DNA from: Lysinibacillus sp. G4S2
Lineage (GTDB): Bacteria > Bacillota > Bacilli > Bacillales_A > Planococcaceae
DNA length: 47,635 nucleotides
Direction: 5' to 3'
NCBI RefSeq assembly: GCF_030348505.1
Contig: NZ_JAUCFJ010000001.1
Coordinates: 1 to 47,635 of the forward strand
Shown here: one piece after another, positions 33,070-41,640 of the stretch
Numbering within the stretch: position 1 is the first letter of the stretch
Layout of the letters: every line of letters begins with the position of its first letter
Notes under the pieces: model-generated
Told to the model about the DNA's origin: nothing
What the model saw: only the letters and a program-made list of their open reading frames with translations
The model's database searches: none
Position numbers and translations under genes: made by a program

Positions 33070-33945
33070 ATGATTGAGTCTTTCCAAAGTCGAGAAAAAT
33101 TAATATTCGATAATCATCGAGGGCAGACATTCGAAATTTCAGTGTCTAGCCCTTTTTATTTAGACAACGCAGATGGATTGGAAGCATTAGAAAATGAATT
33201 TTATAACGTGAAGAATTACAACGAGGATGGCACAAATGTAAAAGGTTCTAGTGTTAGAGAACGAAACATTGTCATCAATGGTCGTATTCGATTGGATAAG
33301 GATGTTAATAGGCAAAAGTTAATTCGTTTTTTTAATCCAAAGCATAATTTCACACTTAGATATGAAAATGGTGAGGTTACACGTTATATCGATTGCAAGG
33401 TAGAAAAATCACCAGTTGTAAGCAGGCATGTGATAAATGAATTTATTATTTCGTTTTTATGCCCTAATCCTTGGTGGTACACCGAAGAACAGAAATACGA
33501 AATAGCAATGTGGGTACCAGCGTTCGAATTTGAACTTGAAATTGATGCAGAAGGTGACGGCATTGAAATGGGTTATCGTGAGCCTAACAACATTGTGAAT
33601 GTCTTCAATGATAGTGATACTGCTTCACCTTTACGGATCCAATTCAAAGCTTTAGGTTCTGTTGTCCGTCCACAGATTGAAGTAGTAGATACAGGTCATA
33701 TCATTATGATTGATGCAACTTTACAGGGTGGAGATATTGTCACCGTTAATACTCAAAGAGGTAATGAGTATGCCATTTTAGAACGAAACGGAACACAAAT
33801 TAATTACTTTAATTATCTATCGTATGATTCAGATATTCAATTAAGTGTGGATGTCGGGGACAATTTAATTCGATATGATGCAGCCGAATTTGTATCAAAT
33901 CTAGAGGTGTCCATTTACTTTACGCCTCAGTTTGTGGGGGTGTAG
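33070..33945 (+). CDS. Distal tail protein (Dit, Sipho_tail family)
   Basis: A 291-residue protein: N-terminal Dit core (LIFDNHRGQTFEISVSSPFY, GSSVRERNIVINGRIRLDKD, FFNPKHNFTLRYENGEVTRY) then a galectin-like C-terminal domain (SPLRIQFKALGSVVRPQIEV). Dit hexamers connect the tail tube to the baseplate or fibre. It overlaps the next gene's possible upstream start. Confidence 0.9.
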   Translation: MIESFQSREKLIFDNHRGQTFEISVSSPFYLDNADGLEALENEFYNVKNYNEDGTNVKGSSVRERNIVINGRIRLDKDVNRQKLIRFFNPKHNFTLRYENGEVTRYIDCKVEKSPVVSRHVINEFIISFLCPNPWWYTEEQKYEIAMWVPAFEFELEIDAEGDGIEMGYREPNNIVNVFNDSDTASPLRIQFKALGSVVRPQIEVVDTGHIIMIDATLQGGDIVTVNTQRGNEYAILERNGTQINYFNYLSYDSDIQLSVDVGDNLIRYDAAEFVSNLEVSIYFTPQFVGV

Positions 33946-33949
33946 TGAC

Positions 33950-35047
33950 ATGCTTTATGTATGCAATGAAAATTTTGAGCGTTTAGGATATATCGGTAAG
34001 TTCTCGTATCTTCTGTGGAGGAAAAAATACGGGCCGGGTAGTGAGGCAGAATTACATGTAGATGTTACACCGAAAAATATCGAGCTATTGAAGAAGGGAA
34101 ATATTATTTATCGTCAGGATGATAATGAAGCCATGTTTATTTACTATCGTCAATTTGATGATAGTTCTGGTGTAGATCAATTGGTTATCAAATGCTTTTC
34201 TCTCACACGATGGACAGACCGTAGAATCCTGTGGAAGCAATACGATTTCAATACAACACCTGAAAAGATTATGAGGCAAATTATTTCAGAAAGTATGATT
34301 AGTCCTACTGATGCAACTCGTAAAATTTCACAAGTACAATTAGCCGCGGTAAAAAATATTGGTCAAGCTATTCAACAGCAAATTTCATATAAACAGGTGT
34401 ATGAGGTATGTGAAAATCTATGCACTACTCATGACGTTGGGATGCGTTGTCTATTCGATAAACGGACACTGAAATATGACTTTTATGAAGGTGCAAACAG
34501 AACTATTAACCAAATGGCAAATCCACGTATAATCCTATCTAAAAACCGTAGTAATTTATTAAAAAGAAACTATGAGGATGCTGATAACGATTTAAAAACA
34601 ACTGCTCTTGTTGGAGGTGCCGGAGAGGGTTGGGCACGTAAAACAACCTCTGTAGGTGCATCGTATACAGGATTAAAACGTCGAGAAATATTTATCGATG
34701 CGAGGGAAGTTTCTGAAACAAGGGAAGTAGATGGTGAACAAATATCAATTCCATTATCAGAGTATAACGCTTTACTTGCAGCAAAAGGAAAAGAAAAATT
34801 ATCCGAGTATACAGAGTTCATAGGCTTTGATTGTGAACTGGATGTAACAAAAGAAAATACAAAATACAACGAGGATTTTTTCTTAGGGGACTTAATTACA
34901 ATTAAGGATGATGAATTAGGAATTTTAATGAATAGTCGTGTAATGCAAGCGGATGAGGTATTCAAAGAAGATGGTAAATCAATCTTTGTAACTGTAGGTA
35001 AGTCAGTACCAACCCTTCCACAGGCTATAAAAAGGATGGTGAAGTAA
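33950..35047 (+). CDS. Siphovirus ReqiPepy6 Gp37-like tail protein
   Basis: A 365-residue protein matching the Gp37-like family: LYVCNENFERLGYIGKFSYL, YGPGSEAELHVDVTPKNIEL, IKCFSLTRWTDRRILWKQYD, and TEFIGFDCELDVTKENTKYN...YNEDFFLGDLITIKDDELGI. It takes the place of the usual Tal protein beneath Dit. ATG 33950 has GGGGGTG upstream; an earlier in-frame GTG lies inside the Dit gene. Confidence 0.85.
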   Translation: MLYVCNENFERLGYIGKFSYLLWRKKYGPGSEAELHVDVTPKNIELLKKGNIIYRQDDNEAMFIYYRQFDDSSGVDQLVIKCFSLTRWTDRRILWKQYDFNTTPEKIMRQIISESMISPTDATRKISQVQLAAVKNIGQAIQQQISYKQVYEVCENLCTTHDVGMRCLFDKRTLKYDFYEGANRTINQMANPRIILSKNRSNLLKRNYEDADNDLKTTALVGGAGEGWARKTTSVGASYTGLKRREIFIDAREVSETREVDGEQISIPLSEYNALLAAKGKEKLSEYTEFIGFDCELDVTKENTKYNEDFFLGDLITIKDDELGILMNSRVMQADEVFKEDGKSIFVTVGKSVPTLPQAIKRMVK

Positions 35048-35049
35048 TA

Positions 35050-35943
35050 ATGTTTAGATTTGGAATGTTTAACTCTATTAATGGAGATAGACGATACAAA
35101 GCAGAGGATTTTGCACAGTATTTCGCAACATTCATCGGGAATGGTATTTTTGTTAAACCTTCTGATTGTTTACAGATTCGTGCAAATGGAGATTCAATGA
35201 GTGTATATGTTCGTCCTGGTAAAGGATGGGTCAATGGGTATTATTTAATTAATGATGAGGATTATAACTTGTCACTTGCTGTTGGCGATGCAACACTTAA
35301 TCGTATTGATCGCATCGTAATTAAATTAGATTTTACACTCCGTAAAATGAGTGTGGAAGTCAAAAAAGGTGCTTTATCGGCTTCTCCAATCGCTCCAACT
35401 TTAAAACGTGATGCAGATGCTTACGAGTTAGCTCTTGCGGATGTTTATATCGCTAAAGGAGCTTTGACGGTTAGTCAAGCAGCTATTACAGATACACGAT
35501 TAAATAATAGTCTTTGTGGTCTTATGCACGGTGTTGTAGATCAAGTTGATACTACAACAATCTTTAATCAGTATCAACAATGGTTTGAGGATTATTCAGT
35601 AACAAAAGCAGCAGAATTCTTACAATGGCAAAACAAAGTGATGAGCGAACTAGAGGTATGGATTGATGCTCAAGAAAAGGATTTTGAAGCTTGGAGACAA
35701 GCGGAAGAAGCATTGTACTACACGTGGCTACAAGGTCGTAAGGACAACTTTGATGCATGGTTTGAAACTGTTAAAGACATTTTGGATACGACAGCAGATG
35801 GCAAATTATTTAATAAAATACAAGACCACGAAGATGCTAGTTTGCCTCATAAATTTTTACTAGGTAATGAAGTGTATAAGTATGGTTTCGCATTTAATCC
35901 TGATTTGAAATGTGTATCGTTTATATTTAAGGAGGTGGAATGA
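35050..35943 (+). CDS. Baseplate/tail fibre base protein
   Basis: A 297-residue protein. The N-terminal 140 residues (FRFGMFNSINGDRRYKAEDF, GNGIFVKPSDCLQIRANGDS, VRPGKGWVNGYYLINDEDYN) match the phage structural domain found at the base of receptor-binding structures. Next is a helical, Trp-rich stalk (YQQWFEDYSVTKAAEFLQWQ). The C-terminal beta end ALGNEVYKYG-like is a likely connector to the next fibre. Receptor-apparatus role inferred from position and domain. Confidence 0.75.
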   Translation: MFRFGMFNSINGDRRYKAEDFAQYFATFIGNGIFVKPSDCLQIRANGDSMSVYVRPGKGWVNGYYLINDEDYNLSLAVGDATLNRIDRIVIKLDFTLRKMSVEVKKGALSASPIAPTLKRDADAYELALADVYIAKGALTVSQAAITDTRLNNSLCGLMHGVVDQVDTTTIFNQYQQWFEDYSVTKAAEFLQWQNKVMSELEVWIDAQEKDFEAWRQAEEALYYTWLQGRKDNFDAWFETVKDILDTTADGKLFNKIQDHEDASLPHKFLLGNEVYKYGFAFNPDLKCVSFIFKEVE

Positions 35944-37340
35944 TGACAGAAAACAATATTTTAAATTTACCCACTTACGAACAGGTAGAACAAATCAAAG
36001 AAAACGTTGGCGAGGTTAAAAATACTAGTGGTCAACTTTTAGACATTAACAATATGCAATACAAGGCTATAGTACAACAAGACGCTATATTATCACCTGA
36101 TTATATCGACCCTATCGAGGTGGCTACTAAAAAGTTTTTTGAAGCTAATCCAGATGAACTGGTTAACTATCGCCACTACGCACAGACACCTTATATTATA
36201 GGGCGCGAGGATTATGATGGTGGTAATCTTATAGCTTTACGATTACAAACTATCCCAACAGTAGTAACTTCGGTAACTAGTTATAATTTAGATACATCTG
36301 AAATTGTTAACCATGTCCGATTGCCAGAAGGTTTTAAATTTTTATATCAAGTTAATCCGAATTGGATTACAACAACTGATGATAAATATCTTTACATCTT
36401 AGGACAACAAGGAACGCAAATTTCTTTAGCTGTTTTAGATAAAAATACATTAGCAATAAAGAAAGTATTAGTTACTGCAAGCACTAACATTAATGTTGAT
36501 GCTTTAGCTGGTAACGTTTATCGTTGTCTTATTATAAGAGATAATGTTATGCATTTCACTCTTAGAGTAAACGATGATACTTCTACTATTTACGGGTATG
36601 ATTTAAATAAAGATGTTAACGGTGTTCCTACTACTTTGAATTACAATATATCTTATGTACAATCGTACAATGATTTACCAAACGTAGCCACTTTATACAA
36701 CCTTTTCGAATCCAAATATAATGATTTCATATATATCGTGGGTCGACCTAGAGGAAATACTACTATTAGTTTCGTAAAAGCTCGTTTAGTTGCTGGTAAA
36801 TTACAACAAGTATCAGCGTTAGTCATGGGAAATACTTCTTCATCATCATGGGGCGATTTTTTAGAAATAACTGATAAAAAAGCATGGGTTCAAGTAGGTT
36901 CTGGCGGTCTTTCTTCGTTAAATGTTGTTAACTTAGAAACCATGACTCTCATGGGGAATATAGGTGTAAATAACTTGGGGTATATTTTACCTTTAACTGC
37001 AGATTTTAAAAGAATAATTTCTTGGGCAGATACTGTGTATTATAATATTGGCAGACCTGTAGGTATGGTTAATATAACAGAATTAATCGATATAGAAAAC
37101 AGTAATACTTTGAATCATATTTCAACTCCAACATATGCAATTGTTCCACGTGTTACCCAACAAACGTTAAACGGAAACGCAGCTATAACGCAAAATGGTA
37201 TTTTTGAAAGTGCAGGACCTATGTCAACGACTATCATTCACAACGGACAAACTTATGCTAGAATGGCTAACACTAGAGATAATGGATTCTATAAAGTTAT
37301 GTTTAGCAGTCAACTAATAGGTTACGCAGGAGGTAATTAA
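35943..37340 (+). CDS. Putative receptor-binding tail fibre
   Basis: A 465-residue protein. A short coiled-coil N-terminus (YEQVEQIKENVGEVKNTSGQ) is followed by repeated beta strands with Y/W/N-rich blades (TSYNLDTSEIVNHVRLPEGF, DDKYLYILGQQGTQISLAVL, DFIYIVGRPRGNTTISFVKA), suggesting a beta-propeller-like receptor-binding domain. Position after the baseplate protein and before lysis genes supports a host-recognition role. ATG 35943 preferred over 35940 for ribosome-site spacing. Codon use is slightly more AT-rich than neighbours, hinting at exchange. Confidence 0.7.
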   Translation: MTENNILNLPTYEQVEQIKENVGEVKNTSGQLLDINNMQYKAIVQQDAILSPDYIDPIEVATKKFFEANPDELVNYRHYAQTPYIIGREDYDGGNLIALRLQTIPTVVTSVTSYNLDTSEIVNHVRLPEGFKFLYQVNPNWITTTDDKYLYILGQQGTQISLAVLDKNTLAIKKVLVTASTNINVDALAGNVYRCLIIRDNVMHFTLRVNDDTSTIYGYDLNKDVNGVPTTLNYNISYVQSYNDLPNVATLYNLFESKYNDFIYIVGRPRGNTTISFVKARLVAGKLQQVSALVMGNTSSSSWGDFLEITDKKAWVQVGSGGLSSLNVVNLETMTLMGNIGVNNLGYILPLTADFKRIISWADTVYYNIGRPVGMVNITELIDIENSNTLNHISTPTYAIVPRVTQQTLNGNAAITQNGIFESAGPMSTTIIHNGQTYARMANTRDNGFYKVMFSSQLIGYAGGN

Positions 37341-37342
37341 TC

Positions 37343-37693
37343 ATGATATTTCTAGTGCCATCCGGTGATACGTTTGGTGTTTTTTACAACATGAATGATA
37401 TACCTGAACATTTACACAATACAATTATTGTCGTAGACTCGTTGCCTGAAGGGTATGGTATTTTACGTCGAGACCCTCAAGGTAATTTCTACTATGAACC
37501 ATTCCCAGACATACCATCAGTTATTGATCCACCAACACCTTTTGAAGTACTTGAAGAAAAGATTACTAAATTAGAGGCTATTATAGAGCAAAATAACTTA
37601 ATTGCTGTCGATTCTATACTAGGCGTATATGAAGAATTGGTTAGTATGCGTGAAGAAATGGCAGTAATAAAAGGAACAATCAACAATGCTTAG
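37343..37693 (+). CDS. Small tail-end protein with coiled coil
   Basis: A 116-residue protein: beta-rich N-terminus (FLVPSGDTFGVFYNMNDIPE), a Pro-rich linker and a C-terminal coiled coil (VLEEKITKLEAIIEQNNLIA). Starts 2 bases after the fibre stop, so it is probably translationally coupled. Could be a fibre chaperone or tail-tip component; not recognised. Confidence 0.65.
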   Translation: MIFLVPSGDTFGVFYNMNDIPEHLHNTIIVVDSLPEGYGILRRDPQGNFYYEPFPDIPSVIDPPTPFEVLEEKITKLEAIIEQNNLIAVDSILGVYEELVSMREEMAVIKGTINNA

Positions 37694-37742
37694 AGCAATG
37701 TTAATTAAAATAAAATTAAAACTAAAATTGGAGGTCTACAAA

Positions 37743-37886
37743 ATGGTAGATGGATATGTATTATTAATTGTAAACACTGACAAAACAGGCTCAACGATTG
37801 ATCGTGTGCCAACAAAATTAAAGGCACCTGTATTAACTAAACTGAATGCTTTAGGTCTAGACGGATATGGCAATCCAATTGAATAG
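37743..37886 (+). CDS. Small protein of unknown function before lysis genes
   Basis: A 47-residue protein (MVDGYVLLIVNTDKTGSTID, then APVLTKLNALGLDGYGNPIE). TTGGAGGTCTACAAA precedes ATG 37743; the frame runs upstream to 37686 but without a start site. Short proteins here in Bacillus phages are sometimes XkdX-like; this one does not clearly match. Confidence 0.6.
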   Translation: MVDGYVLLIVNTDKTGSTIDRVPTKLKAPVLTKLNALGLDGYGNPIE

Positions 37887-37898
37887 GTAAACGTAGAG

Positions 37899-37959
37899 AC
37901 GCAAGCATAAGCTTAGCGTTATTTTTTATGCCTTCCACAGATAATTGGGGAGGGCTTTT
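37899..37959 (+). terminator. Two successive terminator-like hairpins before the holin
   Basis: First: ACGCAAGC-ataa-GCTTAGCGT followed by TATTTTTT (about 37899-37926). Second: GCCTTCC ... GGAGGGC followed by TTTTATT (37930-37959), whose left arm is a copy of the GCCTTCCACA motif. They should end structural-gene transcripts before the lysis cassette. Confidence 0.65.
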
Positions 37960-37984
37960 ATTATGTAGAAAAGGAAGGTGTCAG

Positions 37985-38404
37985 ATGAAAACAGACACAC
38001 TATATACATCATTAATTGGCGGCACAATGGCATGGATAGGATACCTTGTTGGAGGTATTGACCATCTTATAAAAGCCCTTGCTATTTTTATGGCTATTGA
38101 TTTCTCGCTAGGAATCATGGTCGGATTTTTATTCAAAAATGTTGAGAGCAAAAAAGCTTTTAAAGGTCTAATTAAAAAGACGGCTATGATATTAATGGTC
38201 GTTGCAGCGGTTCAATTGGACTTAGCGACTGAATCAGGTAATTTCATGCGTAATGCAATGATTCTGTTCTTAATTGGGATGGAAGGTATCAGTATGATTG
38301 AGAATCTAGGTAAGCTAGGTATTCGCGTACCGAAGTTTTTGGCGAATGCATTCACTCAGTTACAAATGGATAACGATGACAAACCGAAGGATGGTGAGAA
38401 ATAA
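37985..38404 (+). CDS. Holin (phi29/Cph1-type phage lysis holin)
   Basis: A 139-residue membrane protein with three to four hydrophobic segments (LYTSLIGGTMAWIGYLVGGI, ALAIFMAIDFSLGIMVGFLF, TAMILMVVAAVQLDL, MILFLIGMEGISMIENLGKL) and a Lys/Glu tail. It matches the toxin-secretion/phage lysis holin family that opens the membrane for endolysin release. ATG 37985 follows AAGGAAGGTGTCAG. Ends in a TAATG junction with the endolysin gene. Confidence 0.88.
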   Translation: MKTDTLYTSLIGGTMAWIGYLVGGIDHLIKALAIFMAIDFSLGIMVGFLFKNVESKKAFKGLIKKTAMILMVVAAVQLDLATESGNFMRNAMILFLIGMEGISMIENLGKLGIRVPKFLANAFTQLQMDNDDKPKDGEK

Positions 38405-39147
38405 TGGTCACTATTCGTAAAAAGCTAGTTCCTGATGCACAAGCGAACAAAGTAACTTATGGCAAAGGGAACAGTAAAAAATATATCGTTGTACATGAAA
38501 CGGATAATACACGTTCAGGAGCCGATGCAGATGCACATGCACGTTTACAAGCAAACGGTAATAGTCGTTCAGCATCTTGGCACTATACTGTGGACGGCAA
38601 AGAAGCTGTACAATCATTTGAACATGCTTGGAGATGTTGGGCTGCAGGAAGTAATAAAGGAAACAATGAAGGTATTCAGGTTGAAATTTGTGTAAATGCT
38701 GATGGTAACTATTTAAAAGCTGTACAAAATACAGCAGAGTTAGTTGCAAAGATCATGAAAGATGAAGGTATTCCAATTAGTAATGTGGTCCAGCACAATC
38801 ATTTCAGTGGCAAAAATTGTCCTCGGAATATGCGTGAAGGTAAGATTAGTTGGTCCCAGTTCATTACTATGGTTAAAAACGCAAGTGGTAATACACAGCA
38901 ACCAAAGCCTTCCACAGATGATGATAAGTATCGTGTTTTAACAGGCACTTACAGCACAAAACAGGCTGCTGAAAATGTACAGGATGTTCTTAAGCATCGG
39001 TTCGGTTGGGTGGCATACATTGAGCCAGATGGCGATAAATATCGTGTTAAAACAGGTACGTTTACCGGAATGGATGCAGCACAAGCAGGTGCAAATAAAA
39101 TTAAAACAGCTAAGTTGGCTCAAGTAACAAATATAGTAGCTGAATAA
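38404..39147 (+). CDS. Endolysin: N-acetylmuramoyl-L-alanine amidase with SPOR domain
   Basis: A 247-residue endolysin. The N-terminal Amidase_2 domain (about 1-160) shows zinc ligands in YIVVHETDN, WHYTVDG, VVQHNHFSGKNCPR. It should cut the MurNAc-L-Ala bond of peptidoglycan. A short linker (TQQPKPSTDDD) leads to a C-terminal SPOR domain (KYRVLTGTYSTKQAAENVQD, KYRVKTGTFTGMDAAQAGAN), which binds stripped glycan. It is translationally coupled to the holin gene. Confidence 0.93.
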   Translation: MVTIRKKLVPDAQANKVTYGKGNSKKYIVVHETDNTRSGADADAHARLQANGNSRSASWHYTVDGKEAVQSFEHAWRCWAAGSNKGNNEGIQVEICVNADGNYLKAVQNTAELVAKIMKDEGIPISNVVQHNHFSGKNCPRNMREGKISWSQFITMVKNASGNTQQPKPSTDDDKYRVLTGTYSTKQAAENVQDVLKHRFGWVAYIEPDGDKYRVKTGTFTGMDAAQAGANKIKTAKLAQVTNIVAE

Positions 39148-39153
39148 ATTAAT

Positions 39154-39192
39154 GCCCAGGTACTCAATTAATTTTGAGCCTGGGCTTTTTTT
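39154..39192 (+). terminator. Strong terminator after the endolysin gene
   Basis: GCCCAGG-ta-CTCAA / TTGAG-CCTGGGC around TTAATT, followed by a 7-base T-run (39186-39192). It ends the late operon. Confidence 0.85.
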
Positions 39193-39205
39193 ATTGGCAA
39201 ATTAA

Positions 39206-39227
39206 AAGCCAATTATTTTAGTGGCTT
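39206..39227 (-). terminator. Terminator for the leftward membrane-protein gene
   Basis: On the minus strand AAGCCA ... TGGCTT (6-bp perfect stem, 10-base loop) is followed by TTAATTT. It lies 8 bases past the stop of the gene ending at 39235. Confidence 0.55.
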
Positions 39228-39234
39228 AGAATAG

Positions 39235-39927
39235 TTATTCAAATTCTTTAGCAAGTAACCCTGGTAATGCAATATCAAATCCGGCTTGAGATTTATATGA
39301 ATATGATCCATAAATTTCTCCATAAACAGTGATAATATCATCATCCACAAAGTCTGTGTAACCATAATACTCTATAAATATAACATCATTAGGATCATAT
39401 CCATAAGAAGTAGGTGTTACAGCAAGTCGGATGTTTGTAACGTTGTCACCTTCAAGAATTTGTAGAATCTTTCCAGTGTATTTTACGTATTCACCTTTGT
39501 AACGATCTGGATTCTTTTTCAATTGTGGATAGTCAATAGTTTTTGCATTTGCTTTTTTAGCAGCAGCAGCTTGTTCTGCTTTTATACGAGCTTCTTCTTC
39601 CGCCTTAGCTTTCGCCTCTGCCTCTTCTTTTGCTTTCTGTTCAGCTAATGCCTTTTCCTCAGCTTCTTTTTTCTCACGTGCAGCTTTTTCTTCTGGAGTT
39701 TCTTCCTTAGGTTTTGCTACAGTTTCTACTTTTTCATTGTCTTTAGAGTCAGTAGATGATTCAGTACCGTTTGTAGGTACCATTATAAATCCAACTATAA
39801 AAACAACAATTGAAATACCGAGAACAAGACCACCTTTCATTTTTTTCTTTCTTATAAGTCCAATTACTAATAGAACAAGACCTACAAAAAAACCAAGCAT
39901 ACCTAAAATTGCTAATATAGTTCCCAT
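39235..39927 (-). CDS. Membrane-anchored coiled-coil protein, possible lysogenic-conversion factor
   Basis: A 230-residue protein: two N-terminal membrane helices (GTILAILGMLGFFVGLVLLVI; GGLVLGISIVVFIVGFIMV), an acidic linker, a charged alpha-helical rod of Glu/Lys/Ala (about 70-120), and a C-terminal beta domain (YPQLKKNPDRYKGEYVKYTG, DDIITVYGEIYGSYSYKSQA) that looks like an OB fold. It is read opposite to the late genes, has a GAGAGGAGAG ribosome site, and follows its own Xre gene. Likely expressed in the lysogen and surface- or membrane-located; superinfection exclusion is possible. No family recognised. Confidence 0.7.
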   Translation of the reverse strand: MGTILAILGMLGFFVGLVLLVIGLIRKKKMKGGLVLGISIVVFIVGFIMVPTNGTESSTDSKDNEKVETVAKPKEETPEEKAAREKKEAEEKALAEQKAKEEAEAKAKAEEEARIKAEQAAAAKKANAKTIDYPQLKKNPDRYKGEYVKYTGKILQILEGDNVTNIRLAVTPTSYGYDPNDVIFIEYYGYTDFVDDDIITVYGEIYGSYSYKSQAGFDIALPGLLAKEFE

Positions 39928-39988
39928 AAATAAACTCTCCTCTCAATTTCCATTTTAGGAAACTTAGATGTAAAAGTATATATAAAAA

Positions 39989-40016
39989 AACAGACAACTA
40001 TGATTAGTTATCTGTT
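39989..40016 (-). terminator. Terminator of the second Xre gene
   Basis: On the minus strand AACAGATAACTA and TAGTTGTCTGTT pair over 12 bases (one G-U) around a 4-base loop, followed by seven Ts. It overlaps the last codons of the regulator gene. Confidence 0.75.
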
Positions 40017-40213
40017 ATCCCCCATTCCAATATATCGTCAAAGCTTGTTATTTCTAATGTCTTACAAATGGTTTCTAGATGCGCTTTGTTAATTGTGTCT
40101 CTTCGATTATTTACTATTTCACTAATAGCAGCTTGGCGAATACCTGTCATCTCAGCCAACTTTGATTGAGTAAGTCCTCGTTCTTCCATTATTTCTTTTA
40201 ATTTTATCCGCAT
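40004..40213 (-). CDS. Small Xre-family regulator (second switch)
   Basis: A 69-residue HTH protein (MRIKLKEIMEERGLTQSKLA, EMTGIRQAAISEIVNNRRDT, INKAHLETICKTLEI) of the short XRE/HigA-like type. ATG 40213 has GAAGGGTGGT upstream; a longer frame lacks a site. It faces a rightward promoter holding an ATACG...CGTAT operator and is therefore a candidate repressor of the replication/FtsK module and its own promoter. Confidence 0.85.
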   Translation of the reverse strand: MRIKLKEIMEERGLTQSKLAEMTGIRQAAISEIVNNRRDTINKAHLETICKTLEITSFDDILEWGITDN

Positions 40214-40263
40214 AGTAAACCACCCTTCGTTAATTATTCTCATATTCAAAATATATCAGAATA

Positions 40264-40370
40264 TACGTTTATACGCAATATCAAATAAAATTATAGGATT
40301 TATGTTGACTATACGAATATGCGTATAATATACTGTTATCAAGAAATACGAAATATCGAATAAACGTATA
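40264..40370. promoter_or_regulatory. Second switch: promoter with ATACG-type operator
   Basis: TTGACT (40305-40310), 18 bases, TATACT (40329-40334), reading right. The spacer is filled by the palindrome ATACGAATATGCGTAT (40311-40326). Further ATACG/CGTAT half sites occur at about 40264-40275, 40346-40350 and 40365-40369. Likely the target of the Xre protein encoded to the left. Confidence 0.65.
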
Positions 40371-40395
40371 ATTGAACAGAAGGAAGGTGAACAAA

Positions 40396-40572
40396 TTGAA
40401 AACATTCGCGCAACGTAATGAGTACCACAACCTTAAATTAAAACAGTTGGATAAAATCACTGATGCTCGAAAGCACACAAGAAGATTAGCACGCATCATG
40501 AAATATCACGAATTGTTAACAGCGCTAGAAGTAGAACATATGCGTCAGAAATTGAAGCAAGTATTTAACTAG
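40396..40572 (+). CDS. Small basic helical protein, first gene of the right-end module
   Basis: A 58-residue Lys/Arg-rich protein (MKTFAQRNEYHNLKLKQLDK, HTRRLARIMKYHELLTALEV). TTG 40396 has AAGGAAGGTGAAC upstream. It lies behind the second-switch promoter. No family recognised; strong positive charge suggests nucleic-acid binding. Confidence 0.6.
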   Translation: MKTFAQRNEYHNLKLKQLDKITDARKHTRRLARIMKYHELLTALEVEHMRQKLKQVFN

Positions 40573-40602
40573 TGGTTATAGAAAGAAAGTGAGGTGAAAA
40601 CG

Positions 40603-41502
40603 ATGGCATTTGAATACTTAGCAACTTACACAACATTTGACTCAGTAGAAGATATGGATTTAGAAATCAATGAACGAATCAAAGAAGATCGATTCAATTT
40701 GACTAAATCAGAACGTGCCATCGTTTTCGCTATCAAGTCACACTGTTTAGATTATCCAGGTGCTTGTCATTTACGAAACGAAACAATCGCAAAAGAAGTC
40801 GGAGTTTCTTTAATTACAGTTAGCCGCACGATCAAAAAGTTAGTCGAGTTAAAAATTATCGGTAAAGCAAATCGCTCAAAACTAAACGGTATCAAGGGAG
40901 CCAACATTTATTTCTTTTTACCACAGAATGATGTATCGGATATGATGCATCGAGAAGAAGTCATTGAAGCTAGTAACGACAAGGCTTTAGGAGATGTTTC
41001 GGAAGATGTAAGCATTAAATCTTTTAATCTTTTAAGTTCTAAACAAGCAAATAATAATTTATGTGAATTAGAAAATGAATTGGCTTTGCAAGCTGAAAAG
41101 AAAAAAGAATACATGAATGAGTATCAAGTGATGCTATTTGATTTCATGAATAGTTTGCCATTAGCAGATAACTTAAAAGATGAATTACACAAAGTTGTAT
41201 TAGCTGCTCAGGTTCAAAGTACAACTGACTTCATTAAAGCTAAAAATGTTCTATTCAAAATTGCAATGGATATTAAAGAAGGTGTACTGACAGTTACTAG
41301 TACATTAAGAGCTGTATTCGTATGTGCTTATAGTAAGGCTGTAGAGCGTTTAAATAGTAAGTCGATTAATTCCTCATCTGTGGAGGACAAAGCGCGCAGA
41401 GAACGTCCAGTACCTTTCTATAACTGGTTGAATGAGCGTGATAGCCTTCCACAATCGATAGTGCATGATGAACCATCGTTAGATAATTGGTTGGAATGGT
41501 AA
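40603..41502 (+). CDS. HTH replication-like protein (HTH_36 type)
   Basis: A 299-residue protein. Residues 25-105 form a winged HTH of the type common in plasmid and phage replication proteins (NLTKSERAIVFAIKSHCLDY, ACHLRNETIAKEVGVSLITV, SRTIKKLVELKIIGKANRSK). The rest is helical with a long linker. ATG 40603 follows GTGAGGTGAAAACG. With the downstream FtsK-like and replication-relaxation genes it resembles a plasmid-type replication block, and I recall similar trios in Bacillus phages such as the Gamma/W-beta group. Role inferred. Confidence 0.75.
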   Translation: MAFEYLATYTTFDSVEDMDLEINERIKEDRFNLTKSERAIVFAIKSHCLDYPGACHLRNETIAKEVGVSLITVSRTIKKLVELKIIGKANRSKLNGIKGANIYFFLPQNDVSDMMHREEVIEASNDKALGDVSEDVSIKSFNLLSSKQANNNLCELENELALQAEKKKEYMNEYQVMLFDFMNSLPLADNLKDELHKVVLAAQVQSTTDFIKAKNVLFKIAMDIKEGVLTVTSTLRAVFVCAYSKAVERLNSKSINSSSVEDKARRERPVPFYNWLNERDSLPQSIVHDEPSLDNWLEW

Positions 41503-41513
41503 ATAGGAGAAAC

Positions 41514-41572
41514 CGCTATGAATTAGTGAAGTCTGACAAAAAACGGTTTAGTCAACAGGTGAATTCATAGCG
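41514..41572. repeat. 11-bp perfect inverted repeat with nested stems
   Basis: CGCTATGAATT (41514-41524) and AATTCATAGCG (41562-41572) are perfect inverted copies 37 bases apart. Between them AAACCG/CGGTTT and TGAC/GTCA offer alternative pairings. It has no T-run, so it is not a simple terminator. It may be a small structured RNA, a mRNA-stability element or a replication-related site. Confidence 0.5.
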
Positions 41573-41640
41573 ATTGTATTACAGATTTAAGTATTCACAT
41601 GATGAAATTAATTTAGACACTACAAAGGAGGAAATAGAAG

